Shown: positions 37,549 to 50,400 of the stretch, one piece after another
How positions within the stretch are numbered: the first letter of the stretch is position 1
Layout: the number at the start of each line of letters is the position of its first letter
Source of the DNA: Tubiluchus corallicola
Taxonomy: Eukaryota > Priapulida > Priapulimorpha > Priapulimorphida > Tubiluchidae
Direction of reading: 5' to 3'
DNA: 64,000 nucleotides
Assembly: GCA_030141605.1 (NCBI GenBank)
Contig: JAQGDQ010000029.1
Coordinates: 985,501-1,049,500 of the forward strand
The notes under the pieces: model-generated
Told to the model about the DNA's origin: nothing
The model's input: the letters and a program-made list of their open reading frames with translations, nothing else
Databases searched by the model: none
Position numbers and translations under genes: made by a program

Positions 37549-37767
37549 ATGTGCACCTGCAATGGCTACAAATGTGTAAAACAATTATGCCTTACTAATT
37601 TTTGTGAAAATTGTCAATCAGCCTATGTTCACTGTTATGGCTGGACATGTACCTTAATTTTATTGCTTAACAGCCATATAGAAAAATCACCATGTAACTG
37701 GAAAGCGTCTGACTTGCTAAAAAACATGGCAAAACTTGTTAGTAAAACTAATGCACATTGTGTATGA
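37549..37767 (+). other. Cysteine-rich 72-codon ORF
   Basis: The ATG ORF encodes about 10 cysteines in 72 residues (MCTCNGYKC at the start, then CLTNFCENC and others). There is no signal peptide, known spacing or domain I can name. It lies antisense to the probable NADK 3' UTR. Chance is the default explanation. Confidence 0.15.
37659..37664 (-). terminator. Candidate poly(A) signal for NADK
   Basis: AATAAA on the minus strand (TTTATT on +) lies about 570 bp past the NADK stop. It is one of several A/T-rich candidates. Confidence 0.25.
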
Positions 37768-38228
37768 ACATCATAAGTGCCTACTCATCATCAAAAACCT
37801 ACATTATCATGCAATGTCAAGACTGTAAGTAGCATTCAGCCAACAAAACTTTTAGGTGAGTTGGTGGACCACTAAGCTGTTCTGCACATTGTATAATGTT
37901 TAATGAACTACAAGTATACTTGTAGTAGGTGGGTGAAATAACAGTATACTTGCAGTTTGCAGGAAATGTATGAATGAGTGGATGGCAAATATGTACCTAA
38001 TTGAGCCTGATTATATTACTCAGAAAGGTATTGCTTACCAGACTTTTAAAACTTGAATTGTTGGACAATTGGCAACAATGTACTCACAGAAGATGCAGAA
38101 ATGCTTCAGCACATCTAGCCAAGCTAGCTGGCATAGATGGAGAAACGTTCAACTTTCAGTAACTTGCGAAGTTCAAAGACATCACATTAACAAACTGAGA
38201 TGGGTCTAAATAACCGGGCATTTTGCAC

Positions 38229-38439
38229 TCAGTTGTCTACATTGTTGTCAGACTCATTAAAGCTAGAATTCCGCGACAGCAAAGGTGAGATATTATTGAC
38301 ACTGCCGATGCCTATGAATGGCTTTTGACGATGTCGCACGTTCCAATGCATGCACGTGCTGAGACAGTGAAACCAGTCACTTATTTGATCCTCACGGCAA
38401 ATGCAAGGCACTGGATAAATTGCAGTAGTGATTCGTAAC
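38229..38439 (-). CDS. NADK: NADK last exon
   Basis: It encodes [38 protein letters not shown] and a Ser/Asn-rich tail ending in TGA. DWFxSLxxCLHWNVR is the standard NADK C-terminus. The tail replaces the Glu-rich end of human NADK. Confidence 0.96.
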
Positions 38440-41400
38440 CTACAGCATAAAAATAGCACCATTACTAAATCATTAGACCAGAGTTTATACATTCACTGTT
38501 TTCATTCAGATTTCTGATGCTGAAACAAATCACAACAGCCACGGAGAAAAATAGCCATTTTTAGACATGCGGAGATTTAGTAGATGAAACACACTTAGTT
38601 ATGAAATGTCCACATTACCAGGATGACAGATTAATATTGCAAATTTGATCTTTGTATACAAGAGTAGCCAAGAATGTCACTTGCAAATTTATTTTAGTTT
38701 ATCTGGAATCATCCATTCATATTAAAAATCGTTTATTGTTTATGTAAAACCCAGATACATTTACATAAAAAGTTAATAATACTCTTTTACATATGTAACA
38801 TTGATGTGACATTCATCTTTATCGCCTATATGAATTAATTGTTATTTGTTCTGTGCACTCAAGCACCATATTTCGTATGTGACTATTGTTAAAATCTACT
38901 GCAAGTGCTCTGTAGATACTACGGAACTACGCAAAGGCTGTTGGGAAACAGCTGATACACTTTCTTACAATTTTTGCCTTCATGGTAATCTAGTCATCAA
39001 ACAGTCTCTTTAAGGAATTCCAAATATTGTAGTATTGAAGCCCTTTTTTGATAACAAATCTTTATCAGTCCTTTATCTTTTGTGGTGAAGACTATGACGT
39101 AAACTGATTGATTTCTTTATTGTTTTGCTGCCACAGATTTTGACCAAAAATTAAAAAAAACACTAAAGCTATAAACTCTAAAAACCACTAAAGTTAAAAG
39201 GAAGTGTACTGTAATGCCATATTGAGAAATTTCAACTTTTGTACGACACTTGCTTTTAATATCATTGTAGTCTAAACTTCGGAAAAAATTTTCTGTGCTA
39301 CCCGCCATATAAAACACTGTAGTCTTTTCTAGTTTTAGGCTGATGCATCAAGAATACTTGGTTTTCAGTGGCTATATTAAAAACTCACAACAACTCGTCA
39401 CATTTTTGTTTCTCAGGTACTTACACGTCACCTTGCCTTAGTTCTCGACGGTTTCTGCCATCAAAAGAAACCCAAGCCGATTGCCTTCCTTCAGGTGATA
39501 CCATAATCTGAAATTTCATTTAAGTTACATAGCTTAAAATATCTGTCATCATAAAAGAACAATTTTTGTGTTGTTACATTATACCATAGTTTCTATTACA
39601 GTGCACAAAACTATGATAGCTCTTATTTTAATAACAATGCTGTAACTAGGAAACAGGCTCAACGTAGGCTTCTACGGCTTTCAGGCTAAAATTTCGTACT
39701 GCAAACTGCCAACACAACTGATGAAAAAAATGGAAAAGAGGAGACACTGGATGAATAGAACACGTTCTGTACAATCATGCCTCTACCGAAGATCCTGCAA
39801 AACAGTTACTATTTTGTTTACTTATTCCTTAATGAATCCTTGCTTATTGATACCCAAAGAAAACTTCCATTTCTCAGTCAACCAACAACAAATTCCGACC
39901 ACGTCATCTTTAGTTAAAGGTCCATCTTTAAAATAAGTATCATTAAAGCCTGCCATCAAATTGACGAACTTGATGATACATCTTATCAGCATCGTAGGTT
40001 TAATTCCTCCACAGAAGCAATAGTTAATCAATAATATTAAATAATTTAAAGTTTAAACATCAAATAAGTATGTTATCATGCTGACATGGAAGACTATGAC
40101 CACACATATGACGTGTTAACACATTGTAATAATTTAAGTTTACAACAAAACTATTAGCTATTTCTATTCTTTACAATCATACCTTCACTTCCACTCCAGC
40201 TGGTACAACAATTGGCCTAAATGACAAAGAATGTGGACAAATGGGTGTTATCATAATAGCCGGTACACTAGGGTGTACCATTGAGGCACCGGCTGCAACC
40301 GCATAAGCAGTACTGCCTGTTGGAGTGGATATAATTAAACCTGCAAAATCAAAATAGGCCTATTATATATTACCCTCATTGATATCATGTTCCAAATGAT
40401 CATCAGTAACACAGAGTAAAAACTGTTCTATACTTTCATACTGCTACATGTACAAAAAATTTATAAGGCTGAAAGCCCTAACCAAGCAAAAGGAATCGAA
40501 TTACAGGAATAGCAACAAGTTCTCAAAATCATGTATAGTTTCAGTTTACATATGAAAATCTTACATATTCACTTACGAATGCCTTGCACTTTTAATTATG
40601 AATGCCTCATGTAAATAGACATTGCCACAAAAATGAACAAAACATCTGCAGACGGTTATTTTAAGATGCGAAAATGGTCTTTAATATGAGGTACTTACCA
40701 TCACCTTGGACGGATGTAATGTATTGACCTTCTATATACAAATCAATGTTGGACAGGTAAGGGCTTGGTCCTCTATCAACCACTATCTCATTTAGAATCT
40801 TAAAAGACAGAAATAATGCATCAGAACGTAGCATCATCAATTGGAAGCAAGCCTAAGATCAAGAAAGAGTGTGGCCAAAATTTAGATGGCTACTTTTTTG
40901 GATCTGGAGTCTTACAGAGAAAGTGTTGCAAAAAACAGCAAGAAGTACTTCTGCAATATATATTATTTGCTATTTAATTGGGTAGGCTTTATAATCCAGT
41001 TTTTTTCCTGGCTTTGCTATTAAAACAGCCAAATGGATAATTGCTTACCATGAAAGAACTTTGCTTCGAGTGGTCCAACTCTTTCACTGGTATTCGAGAA
41101 ACATCGGAACCTGCCTTGCTAATGGCACACTTTAATCGACTACGTAGCAACAACTTTGTGTTTCCTGGAACAAGGTGTCTGCATTTGTCAACATAACAGT
41201 CAAAGCTCCAAAATTGGTAATTCGCATAAAATGAGGCAAGAGATTAAATTCTGAGTAAAGAAAGCAATCAAACTACACTGGGTTTTTAGGAACGCATTAG
41301 GTGTCTAAAGACAAGTGCTAAAATATTCAAAAAATACTTTTATGTGATTAATGAAATAGGATTATCGAAACTTGAAATAAACTTCACCAAAAGGAGGGAA

Positions 41401-44400
41401 GCATGAAAATTGGAATCGAACCTGAATTTAAACCAAGGAACAATGATCATTAGACTGCATAATAATTCAAAATTTTAAAACTATGCCTTTGTTCAGGCAT
41501 TAAACAACAATCTTAGAATTAGGAGCATAAATAATTTTAATACTCGAGTGGATTTTTATTTACGTTTAATCCATACCTTGAAGAACAGCTTCAATTGTAT
41601 TTCTGTATGTTTCAGCATCTCCAACTTCAAATGGTGTAAGAAAACCTAAAGATCCTAAATGGAATGCTAAAACTGGTGGTACGCTTCGCTGAAAAAAATT
41701 ATAATTAGTAAAACCAAAGGCAATTAGTGTTTTATATATAACCAATAAATTAGTTAATTAAGGTATTTTTATGACCTCATCAATGCTCTGAACTTGGAAA
41801 TTTCAATTTTATATTTGGTTTGTATAACTGACTTCACACCTGCTAGAATCTCTACAAAAATAACTGTCATATTTCAAGATGATGTTATAAAAAGGCCCTT
41901 TTGGAATCGCTAATGTTTTTCTTTCGTACCTAACATTGCCTTTTATGGTACAATACTGTTTAACACTTTTCCATTTATTAATGAAATGTTTTAGTTATAT
42001 GTTTTAAGTTTATTTTATTTTTAATATACTATAGCTTAGACATGATTGTTGACTTTTGTATATATTTGCTCAACATTTGTCAACTTTTCATGCTTGTCAA
42101 AATTTTAAGGCATGCAATATACCTGAAATAAAGAAATACTACTACTACTCTGACTACTACGGCTATTGCCACTGGTACAACTACTACTGCGACTGTTGAT
42201 ATCATTTTGAATTTTCTGTGGGCATGGTATTACAAAAAATAATCAGCCTGAATACCTGAAAGAGTGAAGAAGCATATAGCAAAGTACCATCACCACCAAG
42301 ACAAATTATGAAGTCGATTTTATCAGTAAGGTCTTCTTGACCTAGAATAATAATAATTCATAACAATTAAAAAAAAATCAATCATAACATAAACAATATT
42401 ATGTAAATATCAGGACAGTTGCTAGACAAAAATATTTTCAGCAAAAAAGTTAACAAGAATCAAGAGTTATATTAGAATTTCTTGTTTCACTATTACATTG
42501 TCATCCCACAATAATAGTAAACTGGATTTTCATCCAAAAAATACCAAATTTTATGTATGGCAATACCTTCAACAAAAGGACGTAGCCTATTCTGCACTTT
42601 AACAAAGTCAATGTTTCGTTGTAAGTTTTCTTCCTGTAACACTGATGCTTCAACAAACACCACCATCTTCTTTTCCTGAGCAGAAAAATAAATCTTTCAT
42701 CTGATCATTTATTTTAAATTAGTTTGAGGTGTTTTGTATAGAAACTAGTAACCTAGCTACTTCCTGATGAGTATATTATGTGGTCTAGTAAAATTCCTGA
42801 AGGTTAACTAAGGCATCATATTCATCATTTTGTGACAAAAAGTGCCATCAGATGGATGTAAAGCCTAACATATAATATGGACATGTTTTGAAGGGTTCAG
42901 TTCCTCAGCGCACTTATGTCAGTGCCTAGCCAAGTAACTCACTACTAGAAAAAAAAACACCTAGGTCGCAAACATTTTACCAGACATTTTACTCTTAAGC
43001 CAACACATTTATTACAAGCTCACTATTGACATAATGCAACATTTTTTGTTAATTTTACTACATTAGAAATCAACAATAATAAAAGAAAATAGTGACATTA
43101 CAGTAGTGTCTAAAATAAAGGTTAATGCACACTGAGGTAAAGATGGCAAAACATGAAGGCTACACAGGCTGTTTAAAAAGTAAGACGTTTACTAAAAACA
43201 AACACATTGTAAATAAAGAGCAGTGATTGTCAAAAACGGTTAACAACATGTATTTGGCTACGCACTGTCATTTGCACCTAGCTGAGACAAAAAAATGAGA
43301 ATAATAGTAAGAGAAATTCATATTTCAGCACCAATATTAAAAGAAAAGATTATTTCAGAGAGTCTCATGAAGCTAGTTTTTTGGTAAAGCAATTAATGGA
43401 CACCAAAAGAAGGAGACAGTGTGCAAAGTACAAAAATGCAAAACACAAGTAGCACTAAATTCTAAATTAAACAAAGACTAGATGGCAGCACCATCTTATG
43501 CATTTAAATTATAGTGAATTTCTAACAACTTTATTTTTTAAAAGCTTATGAATCAGTTGTTTACATATAAGGGGCAAAAAGTTATTGCTAACTAGTAACT
43601 ATAATTCCCTTTACCAGTATAAGGTAGATGAGGACATCGACAAAATTTGCTATGATGCTGTCATCGTAAATTTTTTTTACCACCAGAACACTGACCGGTG
43701 TTTTGTACCATGTTAGTCGCAAACTTGCAGGATCTTGTATGGACCTGAAGAGAAAATTTAAATGTAATAACTATAAAGCAATTATTTTGATTCCTATAAC
43801 AGCCAAAATATGAAATAAATGGATATAAAAAGGCAGTGGGTGGAGCAGAGCTTCTTAACAATTTGGAGTGAGAAGGCAATGGAGTGGATTAAATAACGAT
43901 GGCTCAGGTGGCAGGCACCTGCCAGTTACCAAACTTACCATTGCCAGAATTGTAGCACTTGTCTGATATTTTGCATATATTTAGTTGCCACACACATGCA
44001 TCTGGCTTGATGTCAATATGTAGGCCTATAGTTTACTTTAAATAATTATGTCTGGTACGTTTGATCTGTATGTCCCAGATAAAAAGCAAAGCTATGCTTT
44101 ACTTATCATAATACTAAACAGTTTGTACTGTCTTGTAAATACATTTGAACATTCTGAACCTATATACGGTGCCTACAACAATCAATATACCAACAGCTAT
44201 GGATGTATGTGATAAGCGTTCTTAGGTTTCAAAAGCGAAATGCGACATATACTTACATGAGACCTGCTGAGTTCTTCAAAGTTCTTGCTTTTGGTCCAAA
44301 GTTGTACACCGGACTTGGTCCTGTTAGGGACCTAGCCCTCCTAAAATCAACAAAAAGCGACAAAGTGTCAGTTAATCAAATGAAAAAAATTATGAAACTC

Positions 44401-47400
44401 AGAATAAACCTTTATTTACTACACTTTTAACACCTAACTTTTGAAGTAACTTAACTCTTAAAATAGGATCAAGCAAAGTGGGTTATGTGAGTCTCATTAT
44501 AGATATCACAAATTAGTAAATAAAATTTGTGAATAAACAATTCAAACTGAATTACACATAATAAGTTGCACCACAGTCTCAAAAGAGTTTGTAGTAAAAT
44601 AAACAAATCACTTTTGCGGAAGCCGAATTCAAAGAAGTACAAAAAATAGCTCAATCAAACACTGTTAAGATAAAAATTCGCATATATGTTTACTAACCCT
44701 AAATGTACCCCAAAAGCAACTTTTTAAACAATTTGGCCTGGTCCCACTCGCACTAAGATTTATTACAATAACAATGTACCTTACAATTTAAGGTATCCGT
44801 GAATGATAACCAGCAACTACATACATAAAGAGGTACAGAGTGAGCTGAAATACTTGTATAAAATACTTTGTATTCAATAGAGTTAAACGTTGTGAATGAA
44901 AACAGCCATCCTTTAGTTTGTTTTAGTAATCTTCAGTGAGCTCTATTTTTATTTACAAAGTGATGCTAAGATCACGCGACAATCTCTGCTGCCTGATTTA
45001 AGAGATTACGTAATGCTTTACTTTAGTCGACTATGTAAAATTATAGATGAGCTTAAAAAACTCTATTAAGCTATCTCGCAGATAAAAATTGTGCTTTATC
45101 AACTGCCTACCTACAAATAATTCCCATACCTGCAGCTGCGTGCGGTACGGTAGAAAACCGAAACATCAATCACACTGAAAGTTCATCAGCTTCGCAATTT
45201 TAGTTGGGAAATTAACGGAAACATAAGAGCACAATTTGCTGCGTGCTCATAAAGCCATAAGGTAAAGGACCTTTATTCTCAATAAAAGGACATCTAATGC
45301 TCAAGCGTTACATTAACCAATCACAGAACGATCAATGTTATGAGTTACTACGACCTAAACAAAAGCAATCCCTGAGCAGTGGTATTACTGCACACGAGTT
45401 CCTTTAGTTGCAAACATTTTTGAGAAGAATATTTTTATTAATCATGATAGAAAGCAAAGAATCTATCGAAAAAATGCCGTTAACAAACGGAAAAAGCAAA
45501 GCTGTCGCGGGTCTGCAGGTAATGCAAACAGCGTATATCAACTAACATATGCAAATAAAGCAAAAATGCTGCTAATTTTTTGAGCTACGGAATTGTTAAT
45601 TAAACTATAGCTAGAAAACGTTAAACTAAAACAGTGCCTGCGTGAGAATGGTTCTTACGTTTGCAAAGCTGGTACATGAACTTCTTGCACTTATAGCCAC
45701 AAAAATTACTATTTTGTACAAAAATGTAAAGCAACAGACACAGCTGATCTCTGCGGATTTTTCCATTAAGAAAAATATGTTGTCCGTTTTACTATAGTAT
45801 TAAAAATTAAGCACACAGCAAACCAGACATTTTAAATTCACCATAAACTCACGTATGAGGTCAGACAAAATCCAAGACGTCAATCTTCATCAAGAGGGCG
45901 CGTATGTCCAAGTCAGAGGTTGCATAGCAAATTAAACATACTCTAATGCAATGATTATCAATAAATAACGAAAGTATGACGCAGAAGTGGTCTTACAGTG
46001 TTTTAACCTTTAGTGTTAAATAACCATTTGGCTAATACACACGTAACTATCATCAACGTTTTCCAACACTAAGATCATTATAAATACTAAACACGAAGCA
46101 TAGGCGCCCCACTAAACAAAACTAAGAAATCTGAATTCAAGGTTGAAATCTACAGCCGACTACCGTAATTACCTTTTAGAAAAGCAGACCCCACTGTTTG
46201 ACTACCATGAGCCTAGCGCCAAGCGATGATGCAGCAGAAAATAAAACGTGGTTCAGGTTTGTTCCTAACCAAAGCCACTCCATTTTTCAGATTCTATTCG
46301 AGGATGACGTAATGTTCTTCCATAATGCACATGCGGTGATATAATGTTATATTAAGATTAACAAGTCAGTGAAATGTTAATCAAAGGGAGCTTGATTAAG
46401 TGGAACATCTTATAGACACTGTGAAGCATGATTTAAAAAGATATTTTGTGCTCATTTGAACAACCGGAAACAGGTTGTGAATTACACCTGGCAGAAAATA
46501 ACGCTGGACAAAAACGAGCAAAAAACACTACGTATGCTTTGGATGAGGAACAGTAACAACTAGGAATAAGTACAACCGCATCCGGGTACCTGTAGCAGCA
46601 GCATAGCTTCGGCTGCCTAACGTTTGTGCGATTCGTTCTATGATATATACTTTTATCATTTTATTGTCAGCTATTTAGCTTTGTATAGTTCACTGACGGC
46701 CAGTTTTTACAGTAAACCAATCTCTGCATGCAGCAAAACTGACCATGCTAAAGAAAAGCATGGAAAACAAATAAATTAACCATCGAAACTGACAGGTAGT
46801 TAACGCAAAAATTTGTAAAATAAAAAAATTGTATTTATTTGTATTCCTCTAACTCAGTATAACTAGAAATACATTTTATCAGTTAGTATGTACGATTATA
46901 AAATAAAAAATAAATAGTTGATGCCTAACTAAAGTGTAACAAATTACTCATAGGTCTATTTATTTTAACAAAATCACCTTGTTGAATATAAAATCTCTTT
47001 GACAAGGGTAGTTTGCACACTAATTCCAAGGTTTTTGAAACAGAAAAATCGATAGTTTAATTTTTTTCCGTGTTCATTTCGTAAGAGATCCTATTCGTAC
47101 AAAACTTTTATATCATATTTTTCCTTGCCTACGAAAAAGCGCAGAGAACTATTAAGAATTAAGCTAATATCACGAAAGATACTGCTACGTGCGACAATCT
47201 ACGTATGTAGGCCTATATAGTTGCTACTGTGGTTAAACATCTTCCAAGCAAAGCTCATTAGATAATAGACTACATTTATTAAGACTAATTTTCTTCATCA
47301 CTAAATAAAACAGTTGGAAACCTGATAGCGCAAAAGGCATAATATCGCTAGAATTCTGTACATACGCCAAAAGGTGCATACAAACACTCAATGCTAATCC

Positions 47401-50400
47401 AAAACATAATGATACTGTCCAATCAATTTTAGAGCTTGAACTGCTTTGAAGTCTTATTTTGAATGTCGTAGGATGACTAGGAGACTAAAACACGGTTTAA
47501 AGTTAATCAAAGTCGTTTAAGTCAATTCATATGTCACACACATGTTATGCTATTATGCTATCCACAGAGTATCTATACAGTGCTTTATGATGCCTCGCGA
47601 AAACTGCAATAATGATTAATTTACTGATTCCTTGTACAATCATTAATCCTGTACTATCTAACACGTAGTAAACTGGCTACTGACCATACATTTCAGTTAC
47701 CAGCCTAAACACAAAATAATACAAATGAATAAACATACAGACTTATTTTTCGGAAAAAATAACCTACTTCTGAATTTAGTAGAAACTAGTCTAGTCAAAA
47801 TTATTCAAGTTCAACACCATTATCACTGTATTTTGTCTCGGATGGTAGTTTCTAAATAACAAAAATTCACAAAAGCACGCAACAACAATTTCGAAAAGAG
47901 ACGCTCAGCGGAAAAAAGAACGAGCATTAAAACATTCGTTGATGGAAAAGCCACACCTTGATAATAATTCTGCGCACATATGTGAAACTTGCAAGCGAGA
48001 CAAATGTATTTGTTCCTGGAAAACAGCTTCTAAAATGCGTCCAATCAACATTTCTGATAGCCAAACTACAAGTCAAAAATTGCCGTTCTATAATTTTCAG
48101 ACCTTCACGAATCGCTGGTTTGGGTACATTATTATGATACACGTCAGTTCGAATTACTGCAATAAACGTTTACTTAGAATTGTTGTAAACTTTGAAACAT
48201 GTATGTATAAATCTTTAAAACTGGGATATTAATATTTTGGCCTGTCCTTCAACTTCAGGCATTTTACCTTCAAATTCATCTTCTCGCATCAGCAAGAAAA
48301 TCTTTATACAGAAATCTCCATTTTAATTCAATGGAATCGATACCAGCAAAGCAACATTTTTGTAATAATTGCTATTTAAAAATTTCTCATATATAAATGC
48401 GGAGTAATCTTTAGCTTATTTTCGCAAATTCACATCTCAGAAAGGGGGTTTCTTCTGGATAGCGGTTATGCTCAATGTGAAACCTTAAAACTGTCCAGTA
48501 CATGGATGCGTGACTGCTACTAAACTATTATACATATCTGCGTGACATGTATGCTTCTGAAACGAAACAAAATATGCGTTCTTATTGGAGCGGCAAGTTC
48601 TAATCCGTAAAAATCAAAATGGTTTTTTTTTGCAATTCTTTGCAGAGCAACACGTTGCAGTCTAACTGCAAAATGTTGAAAAATAACGAAAACTACCCTC
48701 ACTAAATATTACTAAAAACATAAAAATGATTTCAGTTTTTCGTCATAGCAAATCGCCAATCAGACGTTAAAGCATCCAAGTAGCAGGGCTTGAAATTTAT
48801 GCTTAATATTATCATATTACGTGTGTACTTAATATTAACAAACTCTGACAACGCAATTAAAAAGCACTTTATTACATGCACATGTAACGCAACACTAACT
48901 TCTAAATGAGGTACGAGCATAACAATTTTCATCACGGGTTTCTTGCGTAGTTAAGTTTAGTTACAAACAAGTAATAAACTGCCAACACGCAAAGAAGAAG
49001 AAACCTATCAAAATAAAATCAGGATAATGAGCTATCAACAACTTTTTATTGCATTCGAGGCAGGTGCTGCCGTGCAGTGACCAAACAAGCTAATTACAAA
49101 TTCTTATCATGCGACACGCGCTACATATTAACTGCAAGTTTCTGGATGGAATTCGCATAGAAGACAAATCTGCGTGGCGAGCAGTGATGTACACTTTACC
49201 ACATAAAGTTTGCCAGTGAAAATCATAATAAAAGAGTCTATATTATAGGACGGGAAGTTATCAGAGTCAATGAATCTTTTTTCCCAGGCCAACAGAGGCA
49301 TTTATTATTGTTAGCGGTCAGCGTAAATCATGTTAATGTCAATCACTATTTGTTCTTGTTCACGAGCAAAAATTCAGGGTTAACTACGGCCAGAGGTAAT
49401 ATCGGTGCAACATTAACCACTGAAACTGAAAAGTTGAGACCTGCGTAGTTTCTTACCTGAGACCCTTCGGAGAGCCTTCAGCAGATGCAGATGACCAATT
49501 CATATTCACGCCCGCCATTCGAACCTCTCAGTTCATCCGTTGTAAATCGTAGTTCAGTAAAATAAACTTTTAATTCATAACTTTTAAAAACGTCTGCAGA
49601 TTCGAACAGTTTACATTTGCAGCGAAAAGGTTGTTCTGCATTGGCGCACAATAAATTAGCAAAATAAATAATATTTATATGAATGTACACAGCAGCGTCA
49701 AACGAATATTTCACAGATACGGAAAAATATCAAAATCCACGATTATAAGTTCTTGTAAATAAGCAAAAGAATTTTCAACCTGCATGTTAACCGATTTCAT
49801 GAAAGCTTGCGCACGAAATATCAAAATATGTAACGTCTAGAAAAGAAAATGAATTTTTTGCTGTAAGTTCATAAGCACCAGATGTTCTTGGTAAAAGATT
49901 CATGCCATTCGAAATTTTGGCGAGAATTGTGATCAACGCGAGAGAAATTCCTATGATAACATTCTACGCATATCGTACAAGCTATACTCCAAGTTTTGAA
50001 AGAAACTTGTGCGCAATGTTGTTACTATAAAGATAAAAAATTCTCGTGAGCCCGCGCGGCGAAACACTTTGAACACTATAGTTTTAGAAGTCATTCATTA
50101 TCTAACTGCAATTTTATAATTTCATTTCCAGCGACGTTCATTTGCCCGAGTAGAGAAGTACCTGGATGTAAGAATTGCAATATTGTACTTTATAAGGAAC
50201 AAGTTACAAAAGGTTATTCAGGCAACATCCGGTATATTTGCTATTTCGGTATTTCCTGACTCCATTTGGACAACCATCTCTTTACTTCAGCCAGAGATTA
50301 CGAAACGTTTTCAGTGTACATAAGATATGAATTCTTGATGCAGATGGACAACCGTAAGTCAACCATTCATTACATAAAAGAAACGTAAAACTAATAGTCA

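Larger units (their letters stand above)
35190..38228. other. Convergent intergenic region / 3' UTRs
   Basis: 3 kb between the RapGAP and NADK stop codons. It should contain both 3' UTRs. It holds a 181-bp diverged tandem duplication, A/T-rich sequence and a cysteine-rich ORF. Confidence 0.7.
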
